This document shows, piece after piece, positions 1-11,649 of a DNA stretch of 64,000 bases. The DNA lies in contig NC_055992.1 of assembly GCF_018446385.1 (NCBI RefSeq), forward strand, positions 21,794,877 through 21,858,876, given 5' to 3'. Source of the stretch: Zingiber officinale. Its lineage: Eukaryota; Streptophyta; Magnoliopsida; Zingiberales; Zingiberaceae. The position numbers and the translations under genes were made by a program. Below the pieces are notes generated by a model. That model saw only the letters and a list, made by a program, of their open reading frames with translations. It made no database searches and was not told where the DNA came from. Every line of letters starts with the position of its first letter. Position 1 is the first letter of the stretch.

Positions 1-1899
1 CTGCTGCTATCGCTGAGAAGATCATCGATTGAAACCTCCTCAGATTCTTCACGAACCAAATCCCGACCACAAGACGTTCTCTTTTGCTCACCGTCGCACT
101 GATCACCGTTGCACTCACTCCCTTTTCTTCTTCCCCTGATTGCTCTTGGACGCCAGTATAAATAGAAAGCAAGCATCAGTTACAAATCGATGCTTTAATG
201 GAGAAAGATGAAGATGAATGACACCTCTTCATCTTCCTAACATTGCAACAGATGTAATGTCCAACATTCTCTATATTTCAGGATGTGAGTTTTGATGGAT
301 GTAGAGGTGGTTTTTAGAAAAAATACAAGCACATGTATATAGATCGCTAGACATCTAAGCAACTATATTTGAGGATGTGAGTTTTGATGTAGAGGTGGTT
401 TTTAGAAAATATAATGGGAAGGTGGTGGTGTCGCTACCTTATTCGAGGTAGTTGTGCACTGCAATTAGCTTCTTGATAAGTGATTCTAAATTTTCTTCAC
501 AGAGAGAAATGGGAAAAATACTGCTTTATGACAGCAACTGAGCTATTAAACTAGTGTAATGAAGGTAACCAACTGAAGCGGAGGAAACGATTGCACCTTC
601 ACAAGGGAGTCATTTAATAATACCTTTGCACAAATGTATTTAACCAACTGAAGCGGGTGGTCTTGGAGTACTTTTAAATCTGAACATTCAGAATTGGGCT
701 CTTTGAGCGTCTGGTGGTGGAATTTGATGATAACAAACACCATCTAGGTTGGCCAAAATTGTTAAAACTACCTGCATGAGATGTGGAGACCTCTTCCTTC
801 AAGTTGATAGGATCTGATCCTATGCATGGAGAGATCTCATGAAAATTAGAGATTCTATATATATGTAAGTATTGGTAGAAATGTTGGTGATCGGCAACAA
901 ATACTTCTGGTTGGATAAGTGATCTTCTAACTAACTTTTAACTTTTGAGTGTCCTGGATTTTTTAAGTCCTAACGCTTTGCAGATATTAAACTATGTTAG
1001 TTGAGCTTTCAATCCTTTATCTGGGTCTTGGACTTAAGAAGAGAATAGTCACATGCATCATAGCAATGGCAATTAAAGCTAGAGTGGCCAATGATAAGTG
1101 GAATGTTGTACTCTTGGATGAGCCATTCTGTAAATGGACAACAAATGGCAATTTTAGTGTCAACTTCATGACTGAATTAGGTACTGATCTAGTCCGAGAT
1201 TGGGTTGACCTAGTCAAGTCAAGTTGACCTGACTTGATCCGAGCTCACCACCGATCAACCCGACCAAACCAATATGCAGGGTACATGTTGACCACGTCTC
1301 TAATCGTGTCGCGTGGCTTGGGTCTATGTTGACCAAATTCTGGACATACCAAGTGGAGCCCCTACTTTCATCTGCGTCAGGTACAAAGAGATCTTACCCA
1401 CCTAAAGTTTGGATCTTATTTGCACCTAGGAAGATCAAAGTCATCGTATGGCTACTGTTGAATGACAAATTGAAAACTAGGTCGAGTATAACTGGCCCAA
1501 ATTGAGTTTTCTGACTCCTCAACATAGATAGAATTATCTGCTGACCACTTGTTTAGTGATCATTAAAAAACAAATATGGCACTGCACTTGGGATTAGTAC
1601 AGATGATATACCTTGGATGAGTAATCGGAGCAATGCCAATGCTCCACAAAGCAGAAGTGGTTAAGGGTTCAGCTTTAGGAGGATGGATCAAAACTTATAC
1701 AGTAGAATCTGGAAGAATCAGCTCGTTTCCTATCCCACAGTCAGATTGTTCCTGTAAGCAACAGTTAGTCCGAAATCCTAATCCTATTTTACTAAAGCAA
1801 TTGACTGGTTTGACACTAATGAACATTTTTTAAAAGATTATTTTTAAAATACTTACAAAAAACATAACTACTGCATTTTTATTATGTTCAACGAACAAG

Positions 1900-1954
<55 letters not shown>

Positions 1955-2090
1955 CCACCGACTAGTTTATATGTGCGCCAACCGAACATGTAGAAGAACG
2001 CGTCACAAATCCAATGCCGCTAAACTAGACAACCTTTACCAAGCTTCACCATCATCATCTCCATGGCCGTCGCCTCATCCCCATCATCTG
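1..2090. other. Intergenic DNA, no supported gene
   Basis: I see no gene here. Open frames are short, lack recognisable domains and are not linked by convincing splice sites. A stretch near 1195-1260 is rich in GTTGACC/GGTCAA-type words on both strands, which suggests old retrotransposon debris, and the segment around 1370-1440 also looks repeat-derived. No LTR boundary or target duplication could be fixed. Confidence 0.5.
1903..1948. repeat. (AT)n microsatellite
   Basis: Uninterrupted alternating A and T for about 46 bases. It lies some 290 bases upstream of the FRA8-like start codon. Short open frames reading Tyr-Ile repeats here are an artefact of the repeat. Confidence 0.95.
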
Positions 2091-2234
2091 CTAACTTCCT
2101 CCAACTTCCATGGCCATTTCTCCCTTCTTCACATCCACCCCACCTCCAGCTGCTTGTCTGATGAAAGCACCTCCCCATCTCACCTCCTCCTTTAACCTTC
2201 CATTTCTCGGCTCAAATGATCGACGTCTTCCTCC

Positions 2235-2795
2235 ATGGCCAGAAGAACTCAAGCTCCCCATCACACTCATAAAGTTCTCTCCTTCAAGAAGCACTACAAG
2301 TGGCTTCTCTGGTTCTCTCTTTCCATCTACTTCTTCCTCTACACCACCTCCTCCTCCTCTTTCCTCTTTCTCCACCCCCTCCGTCTTAACCCCGATCTCC
2401 CAGGTCGAGCTCTAATTGAGTCCAAAACTCCACCTTTCCACTCTTCATTGCCTACAGTGTACATCTATGAGCTTCCCTCCCGGCTCAACACCGACTGGCT
2501 CGCCAACGAACAGTGTCGTACTCACTTTGCGGCGGAGGTGGCGATCCACGAGGCGTTGCTGCAGTACTCCAGCTGCGTGCTCGACTCGGAGGAAGCGGAC
2601 TTCTTCTTCCTCCTTGTATACGTGTCCTGCAACTTTAGCACCATCAATGGCTTCCCCGACTTCCACCACGCCTGTCCTCTCCTCGTAAAAGCAGTCGAGT
2701 TGATCCCTGGTGGATTCCCATTCTGGAACCGCTCCCGAGGCCGCGATCATGTCTTCGCCGCCTCACACGATTATGGTGCATGCTTCCATGCTATG
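2235..2795 (+). pseudogene. Truncated GT47 exostosin-family glycosyltransferase, FRA8/IRX7-like (N-terminal part)
   Basis: The frame gives 187 residues beginning MARRTQ. Residues 1-20 are basic and 22-46 form one hydrophobic anchor, as expected for a type II Golgi protein. From residue about 73 it matches the plant GT47 xylan enzyme group: VYIYELPSRLN, a following CRTHFAAEVAIHEALL stretch, EADFFFLLVYVSCNFSTING, then PFWNRSRGRDHVFAASHDYGACFHAM. FRA8/IRX7 and F8H continue here with Glu-Asp and some 250 more residues carrying the rest of the catalytic domain. In this copy the Met codon is followed at once by TGA, which belongs to the LTR starting at 2794. Family members act in making the glucuronoxylan reducing-end sequence in the Golgi. 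No continuation was found after the related LTR near 40.6 kb, so I call it a dead fragment. Subfamily is from remembered motifs; the GT47 call is firmer than FRA8 versus F8H. Confidence 0.82.
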
Positions 2796-3059
2796 TGATA
2801 CGGTGCGTGATCGTGGGGTCGGAGAGATGACGTGGTCGGGAGTCAAGACCGCGGTATGGTCAAAAGTCAAGCTCTTGTGGAGGTCAGAAGTCAAGCTTGC
2901 GTGGTGGTCAGAAGTTAAGTCTACGTGGTGGTCAAAAGTCTGACTCACGTGGAGGTCAAGGATCCGGCCTACGTTTAGTTCAAGGGGCCCAGTTGCAAGA
3001 TAGGCGGGGTTAGGCACGAATGGCGTCTCAAGACTGGACCTGTGTTGAGTGAGGACTCG

Positions 3060-4460
3060 AGTACAGGTCGGGATTGTGCCAAACAAGGATACAGGTCAGG
3101 ACTTATAGCCTTGCGACACCAAGTACAGGGATCAAAATGTACAGGTTGGGATTGTGTCAACCAAAGATACAGGTCGAGGCTTCTAGCCTTGCGGCACAGG
3201 ATACAGGGACAAGCGTACAGGTTGAGATTGTGCCAACCAATGATACAGGTCAGGGCTTCTAGCCTTGCGGCACAGGATACATAGACAAGCGTACAGGTCG
3301 GGATTGTGCCAACCAAGGATACATGTCAGGACTTATAGCCTTGCAACACCGGATACAGGGATCAAAGTGTACAGGTCGAGATTGTGTCAACCAAGGATAC
3401 AGGTCAGGGCTTTTAGCCTTGCGGCACGGGATACATGGACAAGCGTACAGGTCGGGATTGTGACAACCAAGGATACAAGTCAGGACTAATAGCCTTGCGG
3501 CACCAAGTACAGGGATCAAAAAGTACAGGTCGGGATTGTGCCAACCAAGGATACAGGTCGGGCTTCTAGCCTTGCGACACAGGATATAGGGACAAGCGTA
3601 GAGGTCGGGATTGTGCCAACCAAGGATATAGGTCAGGGCTTCTAGCCTTGCGGCACATGATACATAGACAAGCGTACAGGTCGGGATTGTGTCAACCAAG
3701 GATATAGGTCAGGACTTATAGCTTTGCGGCACCGGATACAGGGATCAAAGTGTACAGATCGGGATTATGCCAACCAAGGATACAGGTCAGGACTTATAGC
3801 CTTGCGGCACCGGATACAGGGATCAAAGTGTACAAGTCGGGATTGTCCCAACCAAGGATACAGGTCAGGGCTTCTAGCCTTGCGGCATAGGATACATGGA
3901 CAAGCGTACAGGTCGGGATTGTGCCAACCAAGGATACATGTCAGGGCTTCTAGCCTTGCGGCATAGGATACATGGACAAGCGTACAGGTCGGGATTGTGC
4001 CAACCAAGGATACAGGTCAGGGCTTCTAGCCTTGCGGCATAGGATACATAGACAAGCGTACAGGTCGGGATTGTGCCAACCAAGGATACAGGTCAGGACT
4101 TATAGCCTTGCAGCACCAAGTACAGGGATCAAAACGTATAGGTCGGGATTGTGCCAACCAAGGATACAGGTCGGGGCTTCTAGCCTTGCGGCACAAGATA
4201 CAAGGACAAGCGTAGAGGTCGGGATTGTGCCAATCAAGGATACAGATCAGGGCTTCTAGCCTTGCGGCATGGGATACATGGACAAGCGTACAGGTCGGGA
4301 TTGTGCCAACCAAGGATACAAGTCAGGACTTATAGCCTTACGGCACCGAATACAGGTATCAAAGTGTACAAGTCGAGATTATGCCAACCAAGGATACAGG
4401 TCAGGGTTTCTAGCCTTGCGGCACCAAGTACAGGGATCAAAGTGTACAGGTCGAAATAGG
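3060..4460. repeat. 76-bp tandem array inside the LTR
   Basis: About 18 units of roughly 76 bases. Each contains GTACAGGTCGGGATTGTGCC, AACCAAGGATACAGGTCAGG and TAGCCTTGCGGCAC. Two unit types mix: one reads ACTTATAGCC and ends CAGGGATCAAAGT, the other reads GCTTCTAGCC and ends CATGGACAAGC. Mixing of types along the array suggests unequal exchange. Open frames running through it on both strands (CRKARSPDLYPW and similar) are repeat artefacts, not proteins. Confidence 0.95.
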
Positions 4461-4817
4461 GCCAACTAAGGATACAGGTCGGGACTCAGGATAAGCGGAA
4501 GCAGACCGACGCATACAGGTCGGGACTCAGGATAGCTACAGGTCTGCACCCACAGGTTGGGATCATCAAGTATAAAGAGCCAATACAAGAACAATAGAAT
4601 AAGGGGGTCGGACGCTACACGACAAACAAGCCAAGGAATCGTAACAACTTGTCAGGGAATAATCACTGCCTATCAGAGAATATGTCAATGGTCTGGTGTG
4701 TACAGCCCTAGGATTCCTTCCTAGACCTATAGAAGGACGCCACGTGTCATCCACCGCCAGACAAAGCCTGACATCCGACATTCCCTGACACCCATACTCC
4801 AGAAACATCCGTTGCAG

Positions 4818-4827
4818 TATAAAAAGG
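4818..4827 (+). promoter_or_regulatory. Probable LTR TATA box
   Basis: TATAAAAAGG lies about 90 bases before the shared GGGAAAAAAGTACCTGACTTG block. The sister LTR has TATAAAGAGG at 40392 in the equivalent place, so the element is conserved between copies. Inferred LTR promoter; no start site data. Confidence 0.6.
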
Positions 4828-5171
4828 GATGCTTTGTCCCTTACGGAGGTATGCTCACTCGTCATTCCATACTCGTCTTCTATTTTTCATCCTTTCTCTG
4901 TGTTTCTGGGAAAAAAGTACCTGACTTGAGGGTCGGAGGGCCTGACCCGGGGACTTTTTCCCTGGTTTCTGGTCTCTAATGACTGGTGGGCTCGTCTGAG
5001 TGTGTGCAGAGTCTCTACTTCATTATCTCCGTCACCACCCCCCCCCGGCGTCATCCGCTCGTGTGAGCTCTCCCAGAGGGTGCCAGATCGACCCAGCTTC
5101 GCAACGACTTTCCGTCAACACCAGCGACCTCGCGGCCCGCCTTCATCCGACTCAGCTTCCGGACGGGATCA

Positions 5172-5490
5172 CTATGGTAAAACAATAAGCTTCCCTGCCT
5201 TTTCTTCTCGGCTTAATTGCCTTTCCTTCTCTCTCAGTTCGTCCCAATAAAATTGATCCGGTCAAAAGTAGAGAAGATGACAACACATATATGGCTCCAA
5301 AGTTGATTAGGTGATGACTTGATGCAGTCTTATAACATAACAGGTGTTAGTGCCAAGTTAGGAAAGAGTTTCTAACGTTAATCTTCTGACACTCAAGTCA
5401 GTTCTCGACTTAGTGGAAAATAGTAGAAAAATATAGATAGAGCGTATAGAATAACAAAGTTGCATACCTCCACCTGTGAATGGAAACCCT
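5172..5490. other. Unassigned retroelement-flanking DNA
   Basis: No gene is visible. If the LTR ends near 5171, this would be the leader of its element, but no clear tRNA primer-binding site follows (only CTATGGTAAAACAA). It ends at the LTR fragment starting 5491. Confidence 0.35.
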
Positions 5491-5655
5491 TATTAGTGCA
5501 GAAAACATCAGATGATCAAACCTAAGTGTTGATTATGACAAAATGTTCAAAGTTAAGCTGTCTTATAATCTAACAAATTAAACTAAGTATGCAGAAAAGT
5601 ATTAAGTAATCTTAGGCAAAGGAAAATCCTAATTGCCGGTATTACATGCTTGGAC
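5491..5655 (+). mobile_element. 5' fragment of a Copia-type LTR (family B)
   Basis: It starts TATTAGTGCAGAAAACATC and aligns for about 165 bases with the LTR start at 6625 (TGTTAGTGCAGAAAATACT), including GTTCAAAGTTAAGCTGTCTT. The first dinucleotide is TA instead of TG. After about 5655 it turns into the 3' spacer of the same kind of element, so most of the LTR and all the coding interior have been deleted. Confidence 0.65.
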
Positions 5656-5789
5656 TCTAGGATAAGAAACAAGAACTTTTCCCTCAAATTTAAAAGCATT
5701 TACTTAGACTTGTTTAAAGTATTAAGGGGGAGATTATTTTTTTTTTTAACTTTTTCTCTCTTTTTTTGAAATACTTTTTGATATACATC

Positions 5790-6430
5790 AAGCAAATAAT
5801 CAAAGTTAAGTTTTAATAAGTTAAGTTAAAGTTAAATGAAGCTCTTAACTTTTTTTTTTAAAAAAAAAATCTTATTAGGAAGTTTCTTTTTAAAGCTAAG
5901 TAATTAACTATGTTATTATAAACATTTTTTATAACTAAGTACTTAACTGACTTTTTATCAAAATCTTTTTGAAGTTAAGTACTTAACTAAGTATTTTAAA
6001 GTTAAGTACTTAACTGAGTTTTTATCAAAATCTTTTTGAAACTAAGTACTTAACCAAGTATTTTAAAGCTACATACTTAACTGAGCATTTATTATTATTT
6101 TTTTAAAATCTAAGTACTTAATTAAGTTTTTATAAAAAACTTTTTAAAGCTAAATATTTAACTCAATCTTTTTAAAGCTAAGTACTTAATTGCGATTTAT
6201 CAAAATCTTTTTGAAGGTGAGTACTTAAATAAGTGTTTTAAAACTAAGTATTTAATTGAGTCTTTATCAACACTTTTTTAAAAAGCTAAGTACTTAACTA
6301 ACTTTTTATAAAAATCTTTTTAAAGTTAAATATTTAACTAAGTATTTTTAAAGTTAAGTACTTAACAGCATTTTTATCAAAATCATTTCGAAGATTAAGT
6401 ACTTAACTAAGTATGTTAAAGCTAAGAAAA
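5790..6430. repeat. AT-rich minisatellite with GTAC-centred palindromes
   Basis: About a dozen imperfect repeats of some 40-50 bases between the presumed pol end and the 3' LTR. Each carries a variant of AGTTAAGTACTTAACT, a perfect 16-base palindrome in the best copies (for example near 5976 and 6001), separated by TTTTTATCAAAATCTTTTTG-like spacers. No coding potential. Confidence 0.85.
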
Positions 6431-6624
6431 TGTAATGTTTCAGGGGGAGTTTTGAACTCTTTAAAGAATTCTTGGTTCTATTTCAAAAACTTAGAAACAT
6501 AGCTTTTGAAAAAGTTTATATCTACTTGTAAGAATACTTACTTAGCTTTACTTGTCATTTATCTGGTTTTTACTTATTTTAACTTAACTTTAAATTATTT
6601 TGTCATAATCAAAAAGGGAGAGAT

Positions 6625-7884
6625 TGTTAGTGCAGAAAATACTAGATGATCAAATCTAAGTGTTGTTTATAGCAAAGAGTTCAAAGTTAAGCTGTCTTGT
6701 GATCTAACAAGTTAAACTAAGTATGTAGGAAAATCCTAAGTGATTTTAGACAAAGGAAAGTCCTAGCTACGGTTAGGCAACGAAGTCCTGGTTTGAGAGA
6801 CTGGGCAAAGTCTTGGTAGGTCGAGCACGTCAAGCGAAATCTTAGGGTCACGGATTCTAGGTGGAAGTCCTGGGGCTTGCAAACACCAGGTGGAAGACTA
6901 GACGGATCGGGGATCGGACATCCAGCGAAAAAGTCTTGAAGCCTCAGATGCTAAGTAGAAGTCCAGACAGTTTGTAGGACTGATCTGGCAAAAGGTAATT
7001 TCTCCTGAGAAGAGTAGGTGGGGATGTATTCCCCGAAGAGGGAGTAGTAGGCATCAATTTGATATAGAGTTTCAACGAAACTCAAAGTCATAATTGGACA
7101 GTCCGAAGGCTGTCAAAGCTTATCATTCTTTAAATATTATTTGCTTAACTAACCTTGATTGTAGAAAATAGAAGTACAGAAAATGGTGGTCCGGGCACTC
7201 GGAACTGCTTGGGCACTTGGGATGCCTTTTCCAAAACAGCACTCAGGCAAGGCCTCACATGGCCAAGCGCCCTCACGGTCTGGGCTCCTAGAGTTGCTCT
7301 AGGCGCCCAGACGGTTGAAAATTGATCTTCACAGCGAGCTAGAGCGCGATGATTGGCAGACCTACATCACGGTCCGAGCTCTCGGAGGTGGATAACTTCT
7401 GCCAGATCGAGTTTCGACAAGAGCACGCCATGTCAGCCCTATGGGGGCGTCTGGGGGAGGTTCAAGGCGCCTGGAAGGGGTTATAAAAGAAGATTTCAAC
7501 CAGCAACTTCATTACAACATTCTAATCATATTTCACTTCTGCACGTTGTGATAAGGCCTCTACGACACCCGAAAGCTACTCTGATGACGACTGCGCTAAA
7601 GATTTGATCCTTCAAGTCGTTGGTCTTGTTTCATTTGAAATTGCATGTACTTAAATCATATTGTAATACTTTACGATTGATTAGTGATTGTCCATCAAAA
7701 GCACTCAACGAGTGCGGGCCTTGAAGTAGAAGTTGTCACAGACTTCGAACCAAGTAAATCATAATTGTGTTAGCATATTATTTACTGTTATTCTTTTCTT
7801 CTTCTGCTACTTATCTCTCGAGTTTTTAAATGAAAGCGAAAGCCACGAATACTATTCAACCCCTCTTAGTGCAACGATCTTACA
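6625..7884 (+). mobile_element. 3' LTR of a Copia-type element (family B)
   Basis: A polypurine tract AAAAAGGGAGAGAT at 6611-6624 precedes TGTTAGTGCAG, the usual junction of spacer and 3' LTR. The probable end is GATCTTACA at 7884. Inside are stem-forming words (for example TCTGGG...CTAGAG TTG CTCTAG...CCCAGA at 7279-7311) and the block ATTCCCCGAAGAGGGAGTAG that recurs, diverged, in the LTR at 8675. The short open frame at 7353-7607 is not a gene I recognise. Confidence 0.75.
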
Positions 7885-8674
7885 ATCCCCTTTTATAGTA
7901 TCACTATAGCGTCTATACACAGATCTTAAAGCATGCACATATTTTTCAAAGCATCCTAGGAAAAGACTAGTCAAAAAGTGTCCCGCACACAATTCCTTAA
8001 GCGAGCATGCACATTCTTGATGTGACATGCTAGAAACTTCTTAAGTACGATTTGTCTACTAGCATGCTCTGTTGTCGAAGGTGTAAACCTCCAAAAGGGT
8101 ACGATAAGATATATAGGTGGGTCCTGTTGTAGATTGGCCTGTGGCCGCTCGGTAGGGATCTCCCTGCTTAGTCATGCTGAACAGAGCTAGCTTCCTTCAC
8201 TCGACTTTTCTGTTGTCGGAGGGATGCCTTTCATCTATTAGCCATGAATCTCGATCGGATGGGATGGTAGTCTATGGGATTTATGGCTGATTTCTCAATT
8301 GCAGTCACAGGTCCTCCATGGACTGTCGTCTAGACAGTGACGTCCGATCGACCCACTACACCCGATCAGTGGACTTAGGCTTTACCTTGTCTTGACTTTG
8401 ACCTTCACGTCAGCCATTCTTCCCTACTTTGATCCATCTTTGGTGGGGCTCTTCTTTATCACCATATCACAAATCTTCCTCTCAAGTTTAGTTGAAGGAG
8501 ACTACAAGTCCAACTGACTGAATGATTAGTATGTTCTTCCACTTTCTTTCCCGATCGAGTGTTCTGGAGTTTAGAGCTACTAGTCAACTATGATGTTCAC
8601 TGCTCTTGCCGTTTGACAAGAAGCTGACTTCTTCCCGACCGAACGTGCAAGGGTTTAGAGCCACTGGTCGACTC
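7885..8674. other. Repeat debris without a gene
   Basis: No open frame of note. The words CCGATCGAG, GGTCGACT and CATGCTAG suggest old LTR material, but I could not fix any boundary. Confidence 0.4.
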
Positions 8675-9580
8675 TGTTGGTGCGGGAAGCATCCGACAAT
8701 CGAACATGTGTTTTGATAAGTTGTCTTGTTATCTAACAAGGTTTGTTGAGTTTGCAGGAAAGTCCTAAGTTGTCTTAGGCAAAAATCCTAGTGGATTCTA
8801 GGCAGGTGGAAAACCTTAGGGGGTGGTAACCCTAGGTCCCAGGGGGCGATAACCTTAGATGGTGAAAGTCCTAGCTGTTGTTAGGTAGGTGGAAAATCCT
8901 AAGGGGTGGTAACGCTAGGTCCTAGGGGGTGGTAACTCTAGGTCCTAGGGGGTGGTAACCCTAGGTTCTAGGGGTGGTAACCCTAGGCTGAAGAAAATCC
9001 TAGGAAGTGGTAACCCTAGGCTGAGGAAAACCCTAGAGGGTGGTAACCCTAGGCAGAAAGTCCAGTCGGTCAGGAGGACTGGGCTTGCAACATGTAAACT
9101 CTCCTGAGAAGAGTAGGTGAGGATGCGTTCCCCAGTGAGGGAACAATAAGCGTCGGTTCGACCCAGACTTTCGACGAAACTCTAAGTCAGAACTGGACAG
9201 TTAGAGGCTGTCATAATTTTATATTATATGTATATTGTTTTTGCCTAGACTAACTTTGTTTTAAAGAAAACAAGGGCTGGAGAAAGATGACCCGGGCGCC
9301 CAGAGTCCGGGTGCCCCGAGCTGGTCCGGGCGCCTGAAACCCAAAAGTTATCTGCAAGCTGATGTGGCGCACGCGGAGTGGCCGAGCCATGTGGTCCAAG
9401 CGCTCGGAGGGGTTCCGGGCGATGGAACAGCCTATAAAAGTAGCCTCGACCAGAAGCTTCAGAACAACACAACGAACGACTTTTGCTTCTTCGAGCTGCT
9501 CAGAAAACGTCTCCTCAACCCTCAAAAGCAGCTCCGACAACCATCGCACTGAAGATCCATATTTATGAGTTGTTGGTATT
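8675..9580 (+). mobile_element. Copia-type LTR fragment, interrupted by another element
   Basis: It starts TGTTGGTGCGGGAAGCATC and follows the same plan as the LTR at 6625: vowel-rich start, AAGTCCTA minisatellite, GATGCGTTCCCCAGTGAGGG block, CGAAACTCTAAGTCAGAACT. Palindromic boxes GGGCGCCC and GGGTGCCC lie at about 9290-9340. It is cut at 9580 by the LTR starting 9581, roughly 275 bases before the expected end. The rest was not found downstream. Confidence 0.65.
8800..9065. repeat. Short tandem repeats in LTR (CCTAG...GGTGGTAACCCTAGG units)
   Basis: About nine imperfect units of 25-30 bases containing CCTAGGGGGTGGTAACCCTA. Many units begin CCTAG/CCTAAG and end CTAGG/CTTAGG, so each can pair with itself. 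It occupies the same place as the minisatellite in the LTR at 60257. Confidence 0.85.
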
Positions 9581-11393
9581 TGATAACAATGATTTTGCTA
9601 CATTATTTTAATTTATAATGCACATTTTTAATGGTCTTTTTATAGCTTAATCTCACATTTACATCATATTTCATAATTACATTTGAATTTGGACTTAATT
9701 GTAAATTAGCCTATTTTCATGGTATTTGATGCTAATATTTGTTTATTATTTTGTAGGCATTAAAAGGGTCATGGACCCGACCAGATTGGACCACACTTGG
9801 GCTCAAATCTAGGGCTAAACAAAGCGATCAAGCCTTGGAGTGTTTTGGACCATCCATTGAAGATCAAGCAGATCTGGGCCATCCATTGAAGATCTAGTCA
9901 ATCCAACCTAATGAGAAGCACATCTCAGTTCTAGATGAAGATCCAAGGGTTTTGATCCAGATCTGAAGGCAGCACAGCCGTTGATCAAGCCCGGGCAATC
10001 TGGACCGTCCGATCAAATCTGAGGAGATTTAAAAGGCCGCGTGAGAAGCTACAGTGTTTGGGCTCGGGCATTCGCGAATTCTTCATTGTAGCATCATCTC
10101 TTACTCAGCGGCGCCGAGTTCCCGTTCCTAAATATCAGATCTGAGAACTGGCTTCTTCACCGACAGCGATATCCGAGCTGTCGGTGTCCATCTTCCATTG
10201 ATCAGAGAGCTTGAGGGAGGTTTCCAAATGGTGTTTTGGGTTCTGCTTCATCACCGCATACCCGGCTGAGGAGGTTTCTCGATCGACGTTATTCGCTTTC
10301 ACCAGAGCTTGAAGAGAGGTTTCTCAGATGCTTCTGGACGTTTTCCAATCTACATTCCGCAGCAAACCTGGATCGATTTGGCTGATTGATCTGGTTTGCA
10401 TTTCTCAGAACTTGAGCTCTGTTTTCTTTGGTTGATGGGATTACCATATGAATGTGAGATCGAATGGAGGTTTCCTGGAGCTGTGATCATTCCCTGGAGA
10501 TAGTTGGAAGCTCAGAGATTGTTTGTTAGATGTTTTGAGGAGTTTCCGAAAACATACCTGTTAACAGCAGGTTGAGAGGAGTTTTGTTTTAGGGATTTGG
10601 TTTGTGGAACGTTTAGGGTTTTAGTTTTCTTCATTAGTTGTCTTTGAATTGTCTCAAACTTGCTCGGATCTTTAGATCTAGTTTCTTTTCCCTTGCAATT
10701 TCATTGTTATTTTAGTTTTGTTATAATCCCGTTTCTGTTTTCTTTATTGAAATTCTGATTTCGTAGTTGAGTTAACTGCTAACTAGTAGATGGTTATTTA
10801 ATCAGCAATTTCTTGCTCAATTGAATTGATCTTGTGATTGTAATCTTGCTTGAATGTTAGATGTTTAATTTGAGCTCTTGAGATTAATTGTAGCTGTGAT
10901 TGAGTTTAATTGGTGGATGGTTAATTGGAGATTATTGGTTGTCTACCTCTGTTCAATGTTACTGTGATTGAGTTTTTTTGAATTTAAATGTTGCATTTGA
11001 TTGTAAATGTGAATTGAATGATACTTTGATTTTTATAAGTTAGTGCTTAGGTTCAATTCAAAGATTTACAAATTCTTTAGTTCAATTGATTGGATTTAGT
11101 GTGATTGTGTTTAATGATACTTCACTGATATTAGTTTGATGAGAATGAATCTTCTTTGATTTTATTTTTGATTATAGGAGAATTTAATTTGTGTTGTGAA
11201 TCAAGTGGAAAAGCATAGTAGACCTTGTTGATGTAATAACTTGATTGGAACAAATTTTAGAATTAGCACACATTTACTAGTTATCCTTGGAAAAACATGA
11301 CTTGAGACTCCTTACTACGACACTTGTCTTAATTTTAATGAGTTTCAATTTTAATTAATTTGAAGCGCCACGTGACATGCAAAAAGGCCAACA
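9581..11393 (+). mobile_element. First LTR of a non-autonomous element (family C)
   Basis: 1813 bases, TGATAACAATG to GGCCAACA. It is collinear with the LTR at 18056-19869 (1814 bases) with scattered substitutions. It carries the transcribed-looking block AGCTTGAGGGAGGTTTCC and ends just before a primer-binding site. Flanking 5 bases on the left are GTATT. Because the element continues past its second LTR, no right-hand target duplication can be checked. Confidence 0.9.
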
Positions 11394-11401
11394 CCAAATT
11401 T

Positions 11402-11418
11402 TGGCGTCGTTGTCGGGG
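11402..11418 (+). other. Primer-binding site, tRNA-Asp type (diverged)
   Basis: TGGCGTCGTTGTCGGGG sits 8 bases after the LTR end. It differs at two places from TGGCGCCGTTGCCGGGG, the site I associate with plant Gypsy elements primed by tRNA-Asp. The same two changes occur in the second copy at 19878, so they predate the duplication. Confidence 0.7.
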
Positions 11419-11649
11419 AATTAATTAGTAGTGTGTGTTTAATTTTAGATTGTGCATTGATTGACTTTATTTTTGTTAGCATTTTGATTGATATGATTGC
11501 TTATTCTTTTTTGTATTTTCATGTGGGCTTGTTCTTGAATTATTAAGTGCTTTTACTGTTCATGTTTTCATGTGTTTGAAACTTTATGCTCTAGAGTCTT
11601 CTAACATTGAGTTTTAGTGTTGTAGTGAAGAACAGGAGATTTCAGAAGC

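Larger units (their letters stand above)
2794..5171 (+). mobile_element. LTR of a probable Gypsy-type retrotransposon (family A, repeat-expanded copy)
   Basis: It starts TGTGATACGGTGC and matches the LTR at 39753, which starts TGTGATATGGTGC and is preceded by a polypurine tract. The two share a promoter-proximal block (TATAAAAAGG here) followed by GGGAAAAAAGTACCTGACTTG, GGTCGGAGGGCCTG and CGGGGACTTTTT. The right end is uncertain: I place it at GGACGGGATCA but the other copy does not cover this part. This copy is about 1.5 kb longer because of an internal 76-bp tandem array. The 5 bases before the start are TGCTA, inside the FRA8-like codons. No matching duplication was found downstream. Confidence 0.7.

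Noticed and set aside
2091..2415. Frames overlapping the GT47 fragment on both strands
   Set aside because: CT-rich leader and exon shadows; only the frame from 2235 shows GT47 motifs.
2975..4469. Overlapping repeat proteins on both strands
   Set aside because: They follow the 76-bp tandem array; reading shifts from copy to copy and there is no domain.
9245..9568. Short frames on both strands
   Set aside because: Inside the LTR fragment at 8675-9580.
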